DNA of 12,844 nt, taken from positions 1-12,844 of the forward strand of contig JAOUHR010000023.1 of assembly GCA_029884515.1 (NCBI GenBank), given 5' to 3'. This DNA comes from Gemmatimonadota bacterium. GTDB lineage: Bacteria; Gemmatimonadota; Gemmatimonadetes; Gemmatimonadales; Gemmatimonadaceae. The notes under the pieces were generated by a model. It was not told where the DNA came from. It did no database searches and saw nothing but the letters and a program-made list of their open reading frames with translations. Every line of letters starts with the position of its first letter. The first letter of the stretch is position 1. Made by a program: the position numbers and the translations under genes. Positions 1 through 9,400 of this stretch are shown here, piece after piece.

Positions 1-1740
1 CTTCATCCGCTTCTTCCCCTCCTTCTGCTTCTCGAGGAGCTTGCGCTTCCGGCTGATGTCGCCGCCGTAGCACTTGGCCAGCACGTCCTTCCGCAGCGCC
101 TTCACCGTCGTGCGCGCGATGACCTTCTGGCCGATCGCCGCCTGGATGATCACCTCGAAGAGCTGCCGCGGGATCAGCTCCTTCAGCTTGTCGGCGATCT
201 TGCGGCCCCACTCGTACGCCTTGTCGCGGTGGGTGATCACGCTGAAGGCATCGATCGGGTCGCCGTTGATCAGCATGTCGAGCCGCACGAGGTCGCTCCG
301 GCGGTAGCCGAGCATCTCGTAGTCGAGGCCGGCGTAGCCGCGCGTGAGCGACTTCATCTTGTCGAAGAAGTCGAGGATGATCTCGGCGAGCGGGAACTCC
401 CAGTCGATCTCGACGCGCGTGGTGTCGAGGTAGCTCATCCCCTTGTACTCGCCGCGCCGCTCGGTGCCCAGCGTCATGATCACGCCGATGTAGTCGCTCG
501 GCACGACGATCCGCGCCTTCACGTACGGCTCCTCGACGTAGTCGATCACGGAGGCCGGGGGCATGAGCGCCGGGTTCTCCACCAGCACCATCTCGTTGTC
601 GGTCTTGTAGACCTTGTACTCGACGCTCGGCACCGTGGTGACGAGGGAGAGGTCGAACTCCCGCTCGAGCCGCTCCTGCACGATCTCCATGTGCAGGAGG
701 CCGAGGAAGCCGCAGCGGAAACCGAAGCCCAGGGCGGTGGAGGACTCGGGCTGGTACTGGAGCGAGGCGTCGTTCAGCTGGAGCTTCTCGAGCGCGTCGC
801 GGAGGTCCTCGTACTGCTGCGTGTCGGTGGGGTAGACGCCGGCGAAGACGAACGAGCGCACGGCCTGGTAGCCGGGGAGCGGCTCGGGCGCCTTGTCGTC
901 GGCGTCGAAGATCGTGTCGCCCGCGCGCGTCTCCTTCACCGAGCGCACGTTCGCGACCACGAAGCCGACCTCGCCCGCCGTCAGCTGCGGCGTCACCACC
1001 TGCCGGAGCTGGTTGTAGCCCACCTCGGCCACCTCATACACCGACTCCGAGGCACCGAAGGTGATGCGCGTGCCCTTCTTGATCACGCCGTCCACCACGC
1101 GCACGCTCGGGATCGCCCCGCGGTAGCGATCGTAGAACGAATCGTAGATGAGCGCGCGGAGGGGCGCGTCCACGTTCCCCTTCGGCTGCGGCACACGCTT
1201 CACCACCGCCTCGAGCAGCTCGGGGATGCCGATCCCCTCCTTCGCGCTCACGAGCAGGATGTCCCCGGGGTCGCAGCCGAGGAGGTCGACCACCTCCTGG
1301 CGCCGCTTCTCGGGCTCGGCGCCGGGGAGGTCGATCTTGTTCAGGATCGGGATGATCTCGAGCCCGGCGTCCATCGCGAGGAAGAGGTTCGAGAGCGTCT
1401 GTGCCTGGATCCCCTGCGAGGCGTCCACCACGAGGATCGCGCCTTCGCACGCCGCGAGCGAGCGGGAGACCTCGTACGTGAAGTCCACGTGGCCCGGCGT
1501 GTCGATCAGGTTGAGCTCGTAGGTCGTGCCGTCCTTCGCGTCGTACGACATGCGGACGGCGTTCAGCTTGATCGTGATCCCACGCTCGCGCTCGAGGTCG
1601 AGCGTGTCGAGCACCTGGGCCTTCATCTCGCGCTTCTGCAGCATGCCCGTGGCCTCGATGAGGCGGTCGGCCAGGGTGGACTTCCCGTGGTCGATGTGGG
1701 CGACGATGCAGAAATTGCGGATCAGGGGCGGCGGGGTCAC
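1..1740 (-). CDS. lepA: Elongation factor 4 (LepA), translational GTPase, 3' end cut by window edge
   Basis: LepA/EF4 is a ribosome-binding GTPase acting in the cytoplasm on translating or assembling ribosomes. The minus frame read from 1740 gives 580 codons without a stop, close to the roughly 600 residues usual for the family, so only some 15-25 residues and the stop lie beyond position 1. The G motifs are intact: AHIDHGKST (residues 14-22), RGIT (53-56), DTPGH (80-84), NKID (134-137) and SAK (165-167). The LepA-specific C-terminal part is recognisable, including [14 protein letters not shown] (340-353), the segment around GERRG-type residues near 426-430, and the terminal EGKKRMK (574-580). 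I chose the GTG at 1738-1740 because it places IRNF 7 residues in, as in known LepA proteins, and no ATG or GTG lies just upstream in frame. There is no Shine-Dalgarno sequence. It is divergent from the exported-protein gene. Identification is very secure; the start is likely. Confidence 0.97.
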   Translation of the reverse strand, partial: MTPPPLIRNFCIVAHIDHGKSTLADRLIEATGMLQKREMKAQVLDTLDLERERGITIKLNAVRMSYDAKDGTTYELNLIDTPGHVDFTYEVSRSLAACEGAILVVDASQGIQAQTLSNLFLAMDAGLEIIPILNKIDLPGAEPEKRRQEVVDLLGCDPGDILLVSAKEGIGIPELLEAVVKRVPQPKGNVDAPLRALIYDSFYDRYRGAIPSVRVVDGVIKKGTRITFGASESVYEVAEVGYNQLRQVVTPQLTAGEVGFVVANVRSVKETRAGDTIFDADDKAPEPLPGYQAVRSFVFAGVYPTDTQQYEDLRDALEKLQLNDASLQYQPESSTALGFGFRCGFLGLLHMEIVQERLEREFDLSLVTTVPSVEYKVYKTDNEMVLVENPALMPPASVIDYVEEPYVKARIVVPSDYIGVIMTLGTERRGEYKGMSYLDTTRVEIDWEFPLAEIILDFFDKMKSLTRGYAGLDYEMLGYRRSDLVRLDMLINGDPIDAFSVITHRDKAYEWGRKIADKLKELIPRQLFEVIIQAAIGQKVIARTTVKALRKDVLAKCYGGDISRKRKLLEKQKEGKKRMK

Positions 1741-1787
1741 GGCGGGGCGACTGGGGATGCGGGGCGGGGCGTGCTCGGGGCAACCTT

Positions 1788-1818
1788 CAAAGCTAGTCGT
1801 GGCCCTCGTGCGCTCCAA
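1788..1818 (-). promoter_or_regulatory. Candidate lepA promoter
   Basis: Read on the minus strand, TTGG (1818-1815) is followed after 19 bases by TAGCTTTG (1795-1788), which matches the Bacteroidota-type -7 element TAnnTTTG exactly. Read as an E. coli-type promoter it is weaker (TTGGAG, 17 bp, TAGCTT). Transcription would start near 1782, giving a leader of about 40 nt before the GTG at 1740. The call rests on eye matching of short motifs only. Confidence 0.4.
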
Positions 1819-1855
1819 CTGACGGGGTGCGCCGGTCGCCGACGGACCGCTCCGG

Positions 1856-1886
1856 TTGGCGAGCCCGCGGGCCCGCGTCGTAGAAT
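1856..1886 (+). promoter_or_regulatory. Candidate promoter giving a leaderless transcript for the exported-protein gene
   Basis: TTGGCG (1856-1861) and TAGAAT (1881-1886) resemble -35 and -10 elements, with a longish 19-bp spacer. TAGAAT differs from TATAAT at one base and stands out as AT-rich in otherwise GC-rich DNA. Its 3' end lies 7 nt before the ATG at 1894, so a start at the usual distance would fall on or next to the A of the start codon. That predicts a leaderless mRNA and fits the absence of a ribosome binding site. Confidence 0.45.
1866..1877. promoter_or_regulatory. Perfect 12-bp palindrome in promoter spacer (possible operator)
   Basis: CGCGGGCCCGCG is a perfect palindrome lying wholly between the proposed -35 and -10 elements of the exported-protein gene, a common place for a repressor site. 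In DNA of this GC content a 12-bp G/C palindrome can easily arise by chance, so this is only a candidate. Confidence 0.15.
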
Positions 1887-1893
1887 CGCTCCC

Positions 1894-3555
1894 ATGCACT
1901 CCACCCTTGCCCCCTTCGTGCGGTCCGGCATCGCGTTGCTCGTGGCGGCTTCGGCATCCGCACGCGTCGCGGTGGCGCAGTCGCTGCCGGTCGGCGTACC
2001 GCCGGGCGCCGCCGCGATCGAGCAGCGCGCGGCCGGCACCGCGCCCCCCGCGCGCCTCGCGGAGCAGTTCGACGGACTCGGCGCCGGCTTCCGCGGTCCG
2101 CAGGGCGACGCGACGCTCCGGAACCCCTCCGACAACTCCCTCGCCGTCGGCCGCGATCACATCGTGCAGACGGTGAACTCGCGCATGGCGATCTTCAGCA
2201 AGCGCGGCGCGACATTCGGCACCACCGGCGAGGCACTCTACGGTCCCGTGCCGACCAACAACGTGTTCCGCGGCTTCGGCGGGCCGTGCGAGGAGCGCAA
2301 CAACGGTGACGCGGTGGTGCGCTACGACCAGCTCGCCGATCGCTGGCTCCTCGTGATGCCGGTGTTCTCGCGCATGCCGCCGCGCACCGCGCCGCCCGGT
2401 CCACGCCGCGCGCCGCTCTTCGTGCCGCCCCCAGCGCGGCCCACGCCGCCCGGCGGTGCCGGAGCGGCGGCCGCGGCCCCCACTGGCGCCGCCACGCGCC
2501 CGCCCCCGCCCCCGGACTCCGGCGGCTACGCGATGTGCTATGCCATCAGCACCTCGTCCGACCCGATGGGCAGCTGGGACCGCTACGAGTTCGCGCGGCC
2601 CCTCTTCCCGGACTACCCGCGGCCCGCGGTCTGGCCCGACGGCTACTACGTGCCGACCAGCACCGGCGACGACGTGGTCGAGAAGCACGTCTGCGTGGTG
2701 GACCGCGCGCGGATGCTCGCGGGCGAGGATGCGACGGAGCAGTGCGTGATCGTGCAGGACGTGAACTTCCTCAACACGGCCGACCTGGACGGCACGCTGC
2801 TCCCGCCCGCCGGCGCGCCGAACCTCGTGCTCGCCGCCGGCGGCACGCAGCTGCGCGGCGACTTCGAGGACGACGTGCTCCTGGCCTGGCGGTTCTTCGT
2901 GGACTGGGAGGCTCCCGCGCGCACCCGCCTCGAGGGACCCACGCGCATCCGCGTCGCGCCGTACCGCTACCTCTGCGGCGGCCAGCTCACGAACTGCGTG
3001 CCGCAGAAGGGCACCGATCGCCGGCTCGATGCGCAGGGTGACAAGCTGATGGCCCGCACCGTGTACCGCCGGTTCGCCACGCACGAGGCGCTCGTCGCCG
3101 TGCACTCGGTGAACACGGAGGCCTTGGGTGGCGGCGTGCGCTGGTATGAGCTGCGCCTCGACGCGCGCGGCCTCCCGGCGCTGCACCAGCAGGGCACCTT
3201 CGCGCCCGACAGCGACTTCCGCTGGATGGCGAGCCCGGCGATCGACGCGCTGGGCAACATCGGCATCGGCTACTCGTTCGGCGGCGCGTCGCACTTCCCC
3301 GGCCAACGCTTCGCGGGTCGGAGTGCGGGTGACCCGCTCGGGACGCTCACGTTCGGCGAGCGCGTCCTGGTGGAGGGCGCGGCCGCGCAGACCACGACGC
3401 TCCGCTGGGAGGACTACACGCAGACCGCGATCGATCCGGCGGACGACTGCACCGTCTGGTACGTGGGCGACTACCTCAAGGCGGGCGCGACGAGCTACTC
3501 GACGCGCATCGGGGCGTTCCGGATGCCGGGGTGCCCGCGCGAGGGAGAGGACTGA
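1894..3555 (+). CDS. Uncharacterised exported protein, probable beta-propeller fold
   Basis: I do not recognise a named family. The 553-residue product starts with a Sec-type signal: Arg10, a hydrophobic stretch at about 11-23 and a likely signal peptidase I site AVA-Q after residue 28. The mature part has propeller-like motifs: [10 protein letters not shown] (77-86), [14 protein letters not shown] (138-151), [18 protein letters not shown] (216-233) and a late VWYVGDYL (521-528). It contains eight cysteines (132, 215, 267, 284, 361, 368, 519, 547), consistent with disulfides outside the cytoplasm. Residues 161-208 form a proline/alanine-rich insert. No catalytic motif, membrane anchor or C-terminal sorting domain is visible, so a periplasmic or secreted role is inferred. 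The reading frame is open far upstream to 229, but that part is antisense to lepA and the signal peptide fixes the start at 1894. It stands alone between two promoters. Confidence 0.85.
   Translation: MHSTLAPFVRSGIALLVAASASARVAVAQSLPVGVPPGAAAIEQRAAGTAPPARLAEQFDGLGAGFRGPQGDATLRNPSDNSLAVGRDHIVQTVNSRMAIFSKRGATFGTTGEALYGPVPTNNVFRGFGGPCEERNNGDAVVRYDQLADRWLLVMPVFSRMPPRTAPPGPRRAPLFVPPPARPTPPGGAGAAAAAPTGAATRPPPPPDSGGYAMCYAISTSSDPMGSWDRYEFARPLFPDYPRPAVWPDGYYVPTSTGDDVVEKHVCVVDRARMLAGEDATEQCVIVQDVNFLNTADLDGTLLPPAGAPNLVLAAGGTQLRGDFEDDVLLAWRFFVDWEAPARTRLEGPTRIRVAPYRYLCGGQLTNCVPQKGTDRRLDAQGDKLMARTVYRRFATHEALVAVHSVNTEALGGGVRWYELRLDARGLPALHQQGTFAPDSDFRWMASPAIDALGNIGIGYSFGGASHFPGQRFAGRSAGDPLGTLTFGERVLVEGAAAQTTTLRWEDYTQTAIDPADDCTVWYVGDYLKAGATSYSTRIGAFRMPGCPREGED
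2374..2517 (+). other. Proline/alanine-rich low-complexity insert in the exported protein
   Basis: Residues 161-208 consist almost only of Pro, Ala, Gly, Arg and Thr, including runs of three and five prolines (178-180, 203-207). The insert separates a strand ending VMPVF (154-158) from one starting GYAMCYAI (211-218), as a long disordered loop between propeller strands would. The DNA is nearly pure G and C and prone to repeat-length change. Confidence 0.7.
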
Positions 3556-3631
3556 GGCGCACGAGCACTTCCCACCCCCCGCGCGTAGTCGCAGTGCCGC
3601 CCTTCTCCCGTCTCCCATCCCACATCCGCCC

Positions 3632-3662
3632 TTTGAGCCGTCCAGGGGCAGCGATAGCTTCA
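3632..3662 (+). promoter_or_regulatory. Candidate promoter of the DUF58-to-pdxA gene cluster
   Basis: TTTG (3632-3635) is followed after 19 bases by TAGCTTCA (3655-3662), the same spacing and TAGCTT core as the lepA candidate on the other side of the exported-protein gene. In E. coli terms it reads TTGAGC, 16 bp, TAGCTT. The element ends 9 nt before the ATG at 3672, so the leader would be only a few nucleotides or absent. The rest of the 116-bp gap (3556-3671) is pyrimidine-rich and shows no hairpin plus T-run terminator. Confidence 0.45.
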
Positions 3663-3671
3663 GCCGAGCAG

Positions 3672-4592
3672 ATGTCCGCTCCAGCCGCACCGGCCGTCCG
3701 TGCCGATCTGATGGACCCCCTCACCCTCGCGGCCCTCGGGCGCCTCGAGGTCATCTCGCGTTGGATCGTGGACGGGCTCCTCGCCGGGTTGCACCGCTCG
3801 CCCAAGAAGGGATTCTCGGTGGAGTTCGCGGAGCACCGTCCCTACCAGCCGGGCGATGACCTCCGCTTCATGGACTGGAAGGTCGCGGCGCGCGCGGACA
3901 AGTGGCTCATCAAGCAGTACGAGGAGGAGACGAACCTCCGCTGCACCGTCGTCCTCGACGTGAGCAAGTCGATGGACTGGAAGAGCGCGCCCACCCTCCT
4001 CACCAAGCTCGCCTACGCCGAGCGGATGGTCGCCGCGATCACGCTGCTCCAGATCCGCCAGCGCGACTCCGTGGGCCTCATCAGGTTCGACGACCAGCTC
4101 CGCTCGGTGGTGCCGCCCAAGTCGCGCACCATCCAATGGAAGCGGATCCTCACCGCGCTCGCCGACCCCGGCTCCGGCACGGGTTCCGACGCCGCCGGCG
4201 CGCTCAGGCAGGCCGGCAAGCTCATCCGCCGCCGCGGGATGGTGATCCTCGTCTCCGACCTCCTGCTCGACGAACAGGAAGTGGACGACACGGTGCACGC
4301 CCTCCGTGCGCAGGGCCACGACGTCACGATCCTCCACGTCATGGACCCGGCGGAGAGGAGCTTCGACCTCCCCGCCGGCGAGTCGCTCTTCGTCGACCCC
4401 GAGCAGGGCGCGCAGCTCGCCGCGACGCCGGCCGACATCCGCGAGGCGTACCAGGAGACGGTGCTGGAGGCGATGGACGAATGGCGCGCGCGCTTCGCCT
4501 CCGCGGGTGCCTTCTATGAACCGATCATGACCGACCAGCCCTTCGGCGTGCCGCTCCGGCGCGCCTTCGCCGCGCGCCAGCGACGATCCTGA
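3672..4592 (+). CDS. DUF58 family protein with von Willebrand A-like domain
   Basis: DUF58 proteins are cytoplasmic or membrane-associated vWA-type proteins that usually work with a MoxR AAA+ ATPase and BatA-like membrane proteins; the precise role is unknown for most. The 306-residue product shows the family core [16 protein letters not shown] (55-70), then YEEE (83-86) and a metal-site (MIDAS) motif DVSKS (96-100). SGTGSD (168-173) and VSDLLLD (194-200) are plausible further parts of the site. No transmembrane segment is evident, so this is the short soluble form. The start at 3672 is preferred because it lies just behind a promoter candidate; Met14 (3711) is an alternative. The stop is 4 bp before the BatA-like gene, suggesting co-transcription. 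No MoxR gene is adjacent. Confidence 0.92.
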   Translation: MSAPAAPAVRADLMDPLTLAALGRLEVISRWIVDGLLAGLHRSPKKGFSVEFAEHRPYQPGDDLRFMDWKVAARADKWLIKQYEEETNLRCTVVLDVSKSMDWKSAPTLLTKLAYAERMVAAITLLQIRQRDSVGLIRFDDQLRSVVPPKSRTIQWKRILTALADPGSGTGSDAAGALRQAGKLIRRRGMVILVSDLLLDEQEVDDTVHALRAQGHDVTILHVMDPAERSFDLPAGESLFVDPEQGAQLAATPADIREAYQETVLEAMDEWRARFASAGAFYEPIMTDQPFGVPLRRAFAARQRRS

Positions 4593-4596
4593 TCCG

Positions 4597-6426
4597 ATGA
4601 GCTTCCTCGCGCCCTGGGCGCTCCTGCTCGCGGCGGCCGCCGGTGTCCCGCTCCTCCTCCACCTGCTGCGGCGCCGCACCGGCGCCAGGGTGGACTTCCC
4701 CGCGGTGCGCTACCTCCTTCGCATGGAGAAGGAGCACGCGCGCGAGGTGCGGCTGAAGAACCTCCTGCTCATGGTGCTGCGCGTCGCGATCATCCTCGCG
4801 CTCGCCTTCGCCGCGGCGCGCCCGGTGGGGCCGCTCCCCGGCGTCGGCCACGCGCCCACCGCGGTCGCCCTCGTGCTCGACAACTCGCTCTCCTCGTCGG
4901 CGGCGGGCACCGAGGGGCCGATGCTCACCCGACTCACCGCGGTCGCGCGGGCGATGGTGGACGCGGCCTCGGCGGGGGACCGGCTCTGGATCGTGACCTT
5001 CGATGGCCAGGTGACGGGCGGCTCCTCCCTCGTGCTGCGCGACGCGCTCGCGCGCGTGCGCGCCCTCGATGGCGCAGGGGACGCGAGCGCCGCGCTCCGG
5101 CGCGCGGCCACGCTCGTGAAGGAGAGCGGCATTCCCAATGGCCGCATCGTGCTGCTCACCGACGGCCAGGCGACGAGCTGGCAGGGCGTCGCCGGCGCCG
5201 TCGCGGACGGCATGCCGGTGGACGTCGTGCAACCGGACGGCGCGCCGCCGGCGAACCGCGCGGTGGTGATGGTCGCAAGCGAGCCCGCGCACTGGAATCC
5301 GCGCGGCGCGGTGCGCGCGACGGTGAGCGGCAGCGACTCCACCACCTGGCGCGTGGTGCTCGACGGGCGCACCGTCGCGCGCGGGAGCGCGCAGCCCGGC
5401 GCCACGGTGCTCGCGCGCGTGCAGCCGCTCACGCGCGGCTGGATGGCGGGCGCGATCGAACTCGCCCCCGACGAACTCCGCGCCGACGACATCCGCCACT
5501 TCGCGGCGCACGTGGGCGAGCCGCCGGCGATCGCAGCGGACGCGGCGTCGGGGCTCTTCCTGCGCGGCGCGGTGGACGCGCTGGTCCAGGGTGGCCGCGC
5601 CGTGCGCGCCGGTGCCGATGCGCGCGCCGCCGTCGCCCTCGTCTCCGCCGAGCGCGCGCGGAAGCCCGGCCTCCTCTTCGCCCCGAGCGAACCGCTCAAG
5701 CTCGCCGACGCCAACCGCGCGCTCGAGCGCGCCGGCATCCCCTGGCGATTCGCCGCGCGCCGCGAGGGTCCCGCCCCCGTGCGCGGCGAGGGCGTCGAGG
5801 GCACCGTCGCCAGGAGCTGGTACCCGCTCATCCCCGCCGGCGACATCACCGGCACGGACACGATCGCCCGCGTGGGCGGCGCGCCCTGGGCGGTCGCGGG
5901 GGACGGCTACGTGCTCGTCGCCTCCGCCGCGGACGCGGCGGCCACCGACCTGCCCGTGCGCGCGGGCTTCATCCCCTGGCTCGACGACCTCCTCTCGCAG
6001 CGACTCGCGCAAGGCACCGGCGCCGCGCTGCAGGCCGCGCCCGGCGCCGCGGTGCGCGTGCCCAATGGTGTGGACGCGCTCGAATCCCCCGACGGCACCA
6101 CGCGTCCCGTCACGGCGGGCGGCACCCTCGAGGCGCCTTGGACCGCCGGCGTCTCCTTCTGGCGCCGCGACGGCCAGCGCGCCGGCGCGCTGGTGGTGAA
6201 CGCGGAGCCGCGCGAGTCGGACCTGGCGCGCCTCGCCCCCGATTCCCTCGCCGCGCGCCTCGGCGCGACGCGCGCCAGTGCGAATGGCGGCGACGCCGCC
6301 CGGGCGCTCTTCCGTGCCGGCGGCCGGCGCGCCCTCGCGCGCACCTTCCTCGCGCTCGCGCTGCTCCTCCTCGCCGCCGAATCGTTCGTCGCGCGCCGCG
6401 GGCGCGCCAAGGCGGCGACCGCGTGA
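4597..6426 (+). CDS. BatA-like membrane protein with vWA domain
   Basis: The 609-residue product begins with the double-transmembrane BatA N-terminal domain: a first hydrophobic segment at about 4-24, an RRR cluster (25-27) and a second segment at about 56-74. The vWA domain follows, with a MIDAS motif DNSLS (95-99) and TDG (188-190). The middle (about 220-570) is Ala/Gly/Arg-rich and lacks motifs I can name. A last hydrophobic segment (about 582-595) is followed by a basic tail. It therefore looks anchored at both ends, with the large central part probably on the periplasmic side (inferred). Family members sit beside DUF58 and MoxR genes and are named after Bacteroides aerotolerance proteins, though aerotolerance is not established for most homologues. 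It starts 4 bp after the DUF58 stop and ends 10 bp before mfd. There is no Shine-Dalgarno sequence. Confidence 0.88.
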   Translation: MSFLAPWALLLAAAAGVPLLLHLLRRRTGARVDFPAVRYLLRMEKEHAREVRLKNLLLMVLRVAIILALAFAAARPVGPLPGVGHAPTAVALVLDNSLSSSAAGTEGPMLTRLTAVARAMVDAASAGDRLWIVTFDGQVTGGSSLVLRDALARVRALDGAGDASAALRRAATLVKESGIPNGRIVLLTDGQATSWQGVAGAVADGMPVDVVQPDGAPPANRAVVMVASEPAHWNPRGAVRATVSGSDSTTWRVVLDGRTVARGSAQPGATVLARVQPLTRGWMAGAIELAPDELRADDIRHFAAHVGEPPAIAADAASGLFLRGAVDALVQGGRAVRAGADARAAVALVSAERARKPGLLFAPSEPLKLADANRALERAGIPWRFAARREGPAPVRGEGVEGTVARSWYPLIPAGDITGTDTIARVGGAPWAVAGDGYVLVASAADAAATDLPVRAGFIPWLDDLLSQRLAQGTGAALQAAPGAAVRVPNGVDALESPDGTTRPVTAGGTLEAPWTAGVSFWRRDGQRAGALVVNAEPRESDLARLAPDSLAARLGATRASANGGDAARALFRAGGRRALARTFLALALLLLAAESFVARRGRAKAATA

Positions 6427-6436
6427 CCGGACGCTG

Positions 6437-9400
6437 ATGGCACTCCCGATCCTGGTCGAGCGCATCGGTGCGCTCGCCGCGTTCACCAAACTGCTCGGCG
6501 CCCTGCCGCGCGAGCGCGGCCACCTCTCCGTCGCCGGCCTCGCGGGATCGTCCGACGCCGTGCTCCTCGCCGCGCTCGTCGCCGCCGATCCCAACCGGCT
6601 CTTCGTCGTCGTCGCGGACCAGTTGCCGGAGGCCGAGCGCTGGCTCGCCGACCTCCAGTCGGTGCTGGGCGACGAGTCAGTCGCGCTCTACCCTCCGCGC
6701 GAGGGCTTCGGCGAGGTGGAGCCGCACGCCGAGGTCGCGGGCGAGCGCGTGGAGACGCTGGAGCAGCTCGCGCGCGGCGCCGTGCGCGTGCTCCTCACCA
6801 CGGCGCGTGCGGTGCAGGAACGCACGCGCCTTCCGCGCGCGCTCGCCGACGCGCGGGTGGAACTCAAGAAGGGCGATGAGTGGCGCCTCGACGACCTCAC
6901 CGCGCACCTCGACCGCGTCGGCTTCGAGCGCGTCACGCTCGTGGAGGACGTCGCGCAGTACAGCGTGCGCGGCGGGATCGTGGACGTGTACGGCTTCGGC
7001 ATGGGCGAGCCGGTGCGCCTCGAGTTCTGGGGTGACCAGCTCGAGGAGCTCCGCTGGTTCGACGTCTCCACGCAGCGCACCACGCGCCCGGCCGAGCGCG
7101 CGCTCGTCCTCCCGGTGGAGGTGCGCGGCGACGGGACGGACGAGCAGTACGAGCGCGCCTCGCTCGCCGACCTCTGGCCGCCGGGCTCGCTGGTGGTGCT
7201 CCCCGCCGGCGTCGCGCTCGCGCCCGAGATGGAGCGCACCTGGGGCGAGGCCGAGCATCACCTGGAGCTCGCGCGGCGCCGCGGCGAGGACGTCGCGGCG
7301 CGCGGTGAACTCCTCCAGTCGCCGCAGGCCGCCCTCGCCGGGCTCAGGACCTTCCCCACGCTCGAGGTGGTCGCCACGGGGAGCGAGGACGGCGAGGTGG
7401 TCACCTTCCCGATCCGCGCGCCGGAGCCGGTGGAACGCGACATGGCCCGCCTCTCGGCGATGGTCCGCGACGGCACCGAGACGCTCATCCTCTGCGACAA
7501 CGCCGGCCAGGCCGAGCGGCTCGAGGAGCTGCTCGACGCGCGCGGCGCCAGGGGCGCGCGCGACGGCGGCGACGGGCGCACCCCCGCCGCGCTGGTGATC
7601 GGCGTGCTGGGCGGCGGCTTCCTCATCCCGCCCCGCGGCCAGCCCGACGGCCTCCGCGTCCTCACCGACCACGAGATCTTCCGCCGCGAGCGCCGCATCC
7701 GCCGCAGCCGCAAGTACGCCACCGGCACCGCGCTCGAGCACGTCACCGCCCTCAAGGAAGGCGACTACGTCGTCCACCTCGAGCACGGCGTCGGCATCTA
7801 CCGCGGGATGAAGACGGTCTTCCATGCCGAGGCGACGATCGAAGTGGCGGTGATCGAGTACGAGGGCGGCGACCGGCTCAACGTGCCGCTCTATCGGCTG
7901 GACCAGATCGAGAAGTACCGCGCCGCCGGCGACGTGGACGACGACCTCCCCGCGCCGCACCTGCACAGGCTCGGCGGCAAGCGCTGGACCCAGCAGAAGG
8001 AGAGGACGCGCGCGGCGCTCCGCGAGATGACCGCCGAACTGCTCGATCTCTACGCGCGCCGCAAGATCGCGAGCCGCGCGCCGCACCACCCCGACGGCGC
8101 CTGGCAGAAGCAGCTCGAGAGCTCGTTCCTCTTCGAGGACACCCCCGACCAGCGCACCGCCACCGACAGCGTGAAGCAGGACATGGAGGGCGCGCGGCCG
8201 ATGGACCGCCTCCTCGTGGGCGACGTGGGCTACGGCAAGACCGAGGTCGCCGTGCGCGCGGCGTTCAAGGCGGTGCAGAGCGGGCGGCAGGTCGCCGTGC
8301 TCGTGCCCACCACCGTGCTCGCCGAGCAGCACGCGCGCACCTTCGGCGAGCGCTTCGCGGACTTCCCGGTGCACATCGCCGTGATGAGCCGCTTCCAGTC
8401 CGGGAAGCAGCAGACCGCGGCGCTCAAGGAACTGGCGGAAGGGAAGGTCGACGTCGTGATCGGCACGCACCGCCTGCTCTCGAAGGACGTCGTCTTCAGG
8501 CAGCTCGGCCTGATCATCGTGGACGAGGAGCACCGGTTCGGCGTGAAGCACAAGGAGCGGCTCAAGCAGTTGAAGCTCGAGACCGACGTCCTCACGCTCA
8601 CCGCCACGCCCATCCCGCGCACGCTCCACCAGTCGCTCGCCGGCCTGCGCGACATGACGCTGATGCAGACCCCGCCACGCGACCGCTCCCCCGTGCTCAC
8701 CTTCCTCGAACCCTGGGACGACGGCCTCATAGAAGAGGGGATCGCCCGCGAGCTCGACCGCGGTGGCCAGGTCTTCTTCGTGCACAACCGCATCGAGACC
8801 ATCGAGGCGATCGCCGACCACGTGCGCCGCGTGGTGCCGCGCGCCCGCGTGGGCGTGGGCCACGGCCAGATGAAGGAGCGCGAGCTCGAGGCGACCATGC
8901 GCCAGTTCGTGGAGGGCGAGATCGACGTGCTCGTCTCCACGCTCATCGTGGAGAGCGGGATCGACGTGCCGAACGCGAACACGATGTTCGTGAACCGTGC
9001 CGACCGGTTGGGCCTCGCCCAGCTCTACCAGCTCCGCGGCCGCGTGGGCCGCTCGCACCGTCGCGCCTACTGCTACCTCATCGTCCCCGACAACCCCGAC
9101 GAGGACGCCGAACGCCGCCTCCGCGTGCTCGAGCACCACACCGAGTTGGGGGCCGGCTACCGGATCGCGCTCAAGGACATGGAACTGCGCGGGGCGGGGA
9201 ACCTCCTGGGCCCCGAGCAGTCGGGGTACGTGCACGCCGTCGGGTTCGACCTCTACCTCCGCCTGCTCGACGAGACGGTCACCCGGATGCTCCGGGGCGA
9301 CGACGCCCCCCCGCCGCCCCCCACCGACGTGACGCTCGACGTGCCCAGCTACCTGCCGGACGACTACATCGCCAGCCAGGCGGTGAAGCTCGACCTCTAC

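Noticed and set aside
229..1893. Open frame on the plus strand extending the exported-protein gene upstream by 555 codons
   Set aside because: It is antisense to lepA, its product is low-complexity Arg/His/Glu/Val-rich, and a proper signal peptide begins at 1894. Open antisense frames are expected at this GC content.
3556..3631. Possible terminator after the exported-protein gene
   Set aside because: GGGAGA at the end of the gene has TCTCCC complements about 55-65 bases away, but the loop is too long and there is no T-run.
3672..6426. DUF58/BatA vWA pair as a defence or ternary-type conflict system
   Set aside because: No MoxR, protease, nuclease or other effector is adjacent, and the neighbours are housekeeping genes. 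The ordinary envelope-associated vWA module is the simpler reading.
4525..6594. 689-residue open frame on the minus strand
   Set aside because: It is antisense to the BatA-like gene and the start of mfd, with Arg/Ala/Gly/His-rich composition and no domain; a GC-driven shadow.
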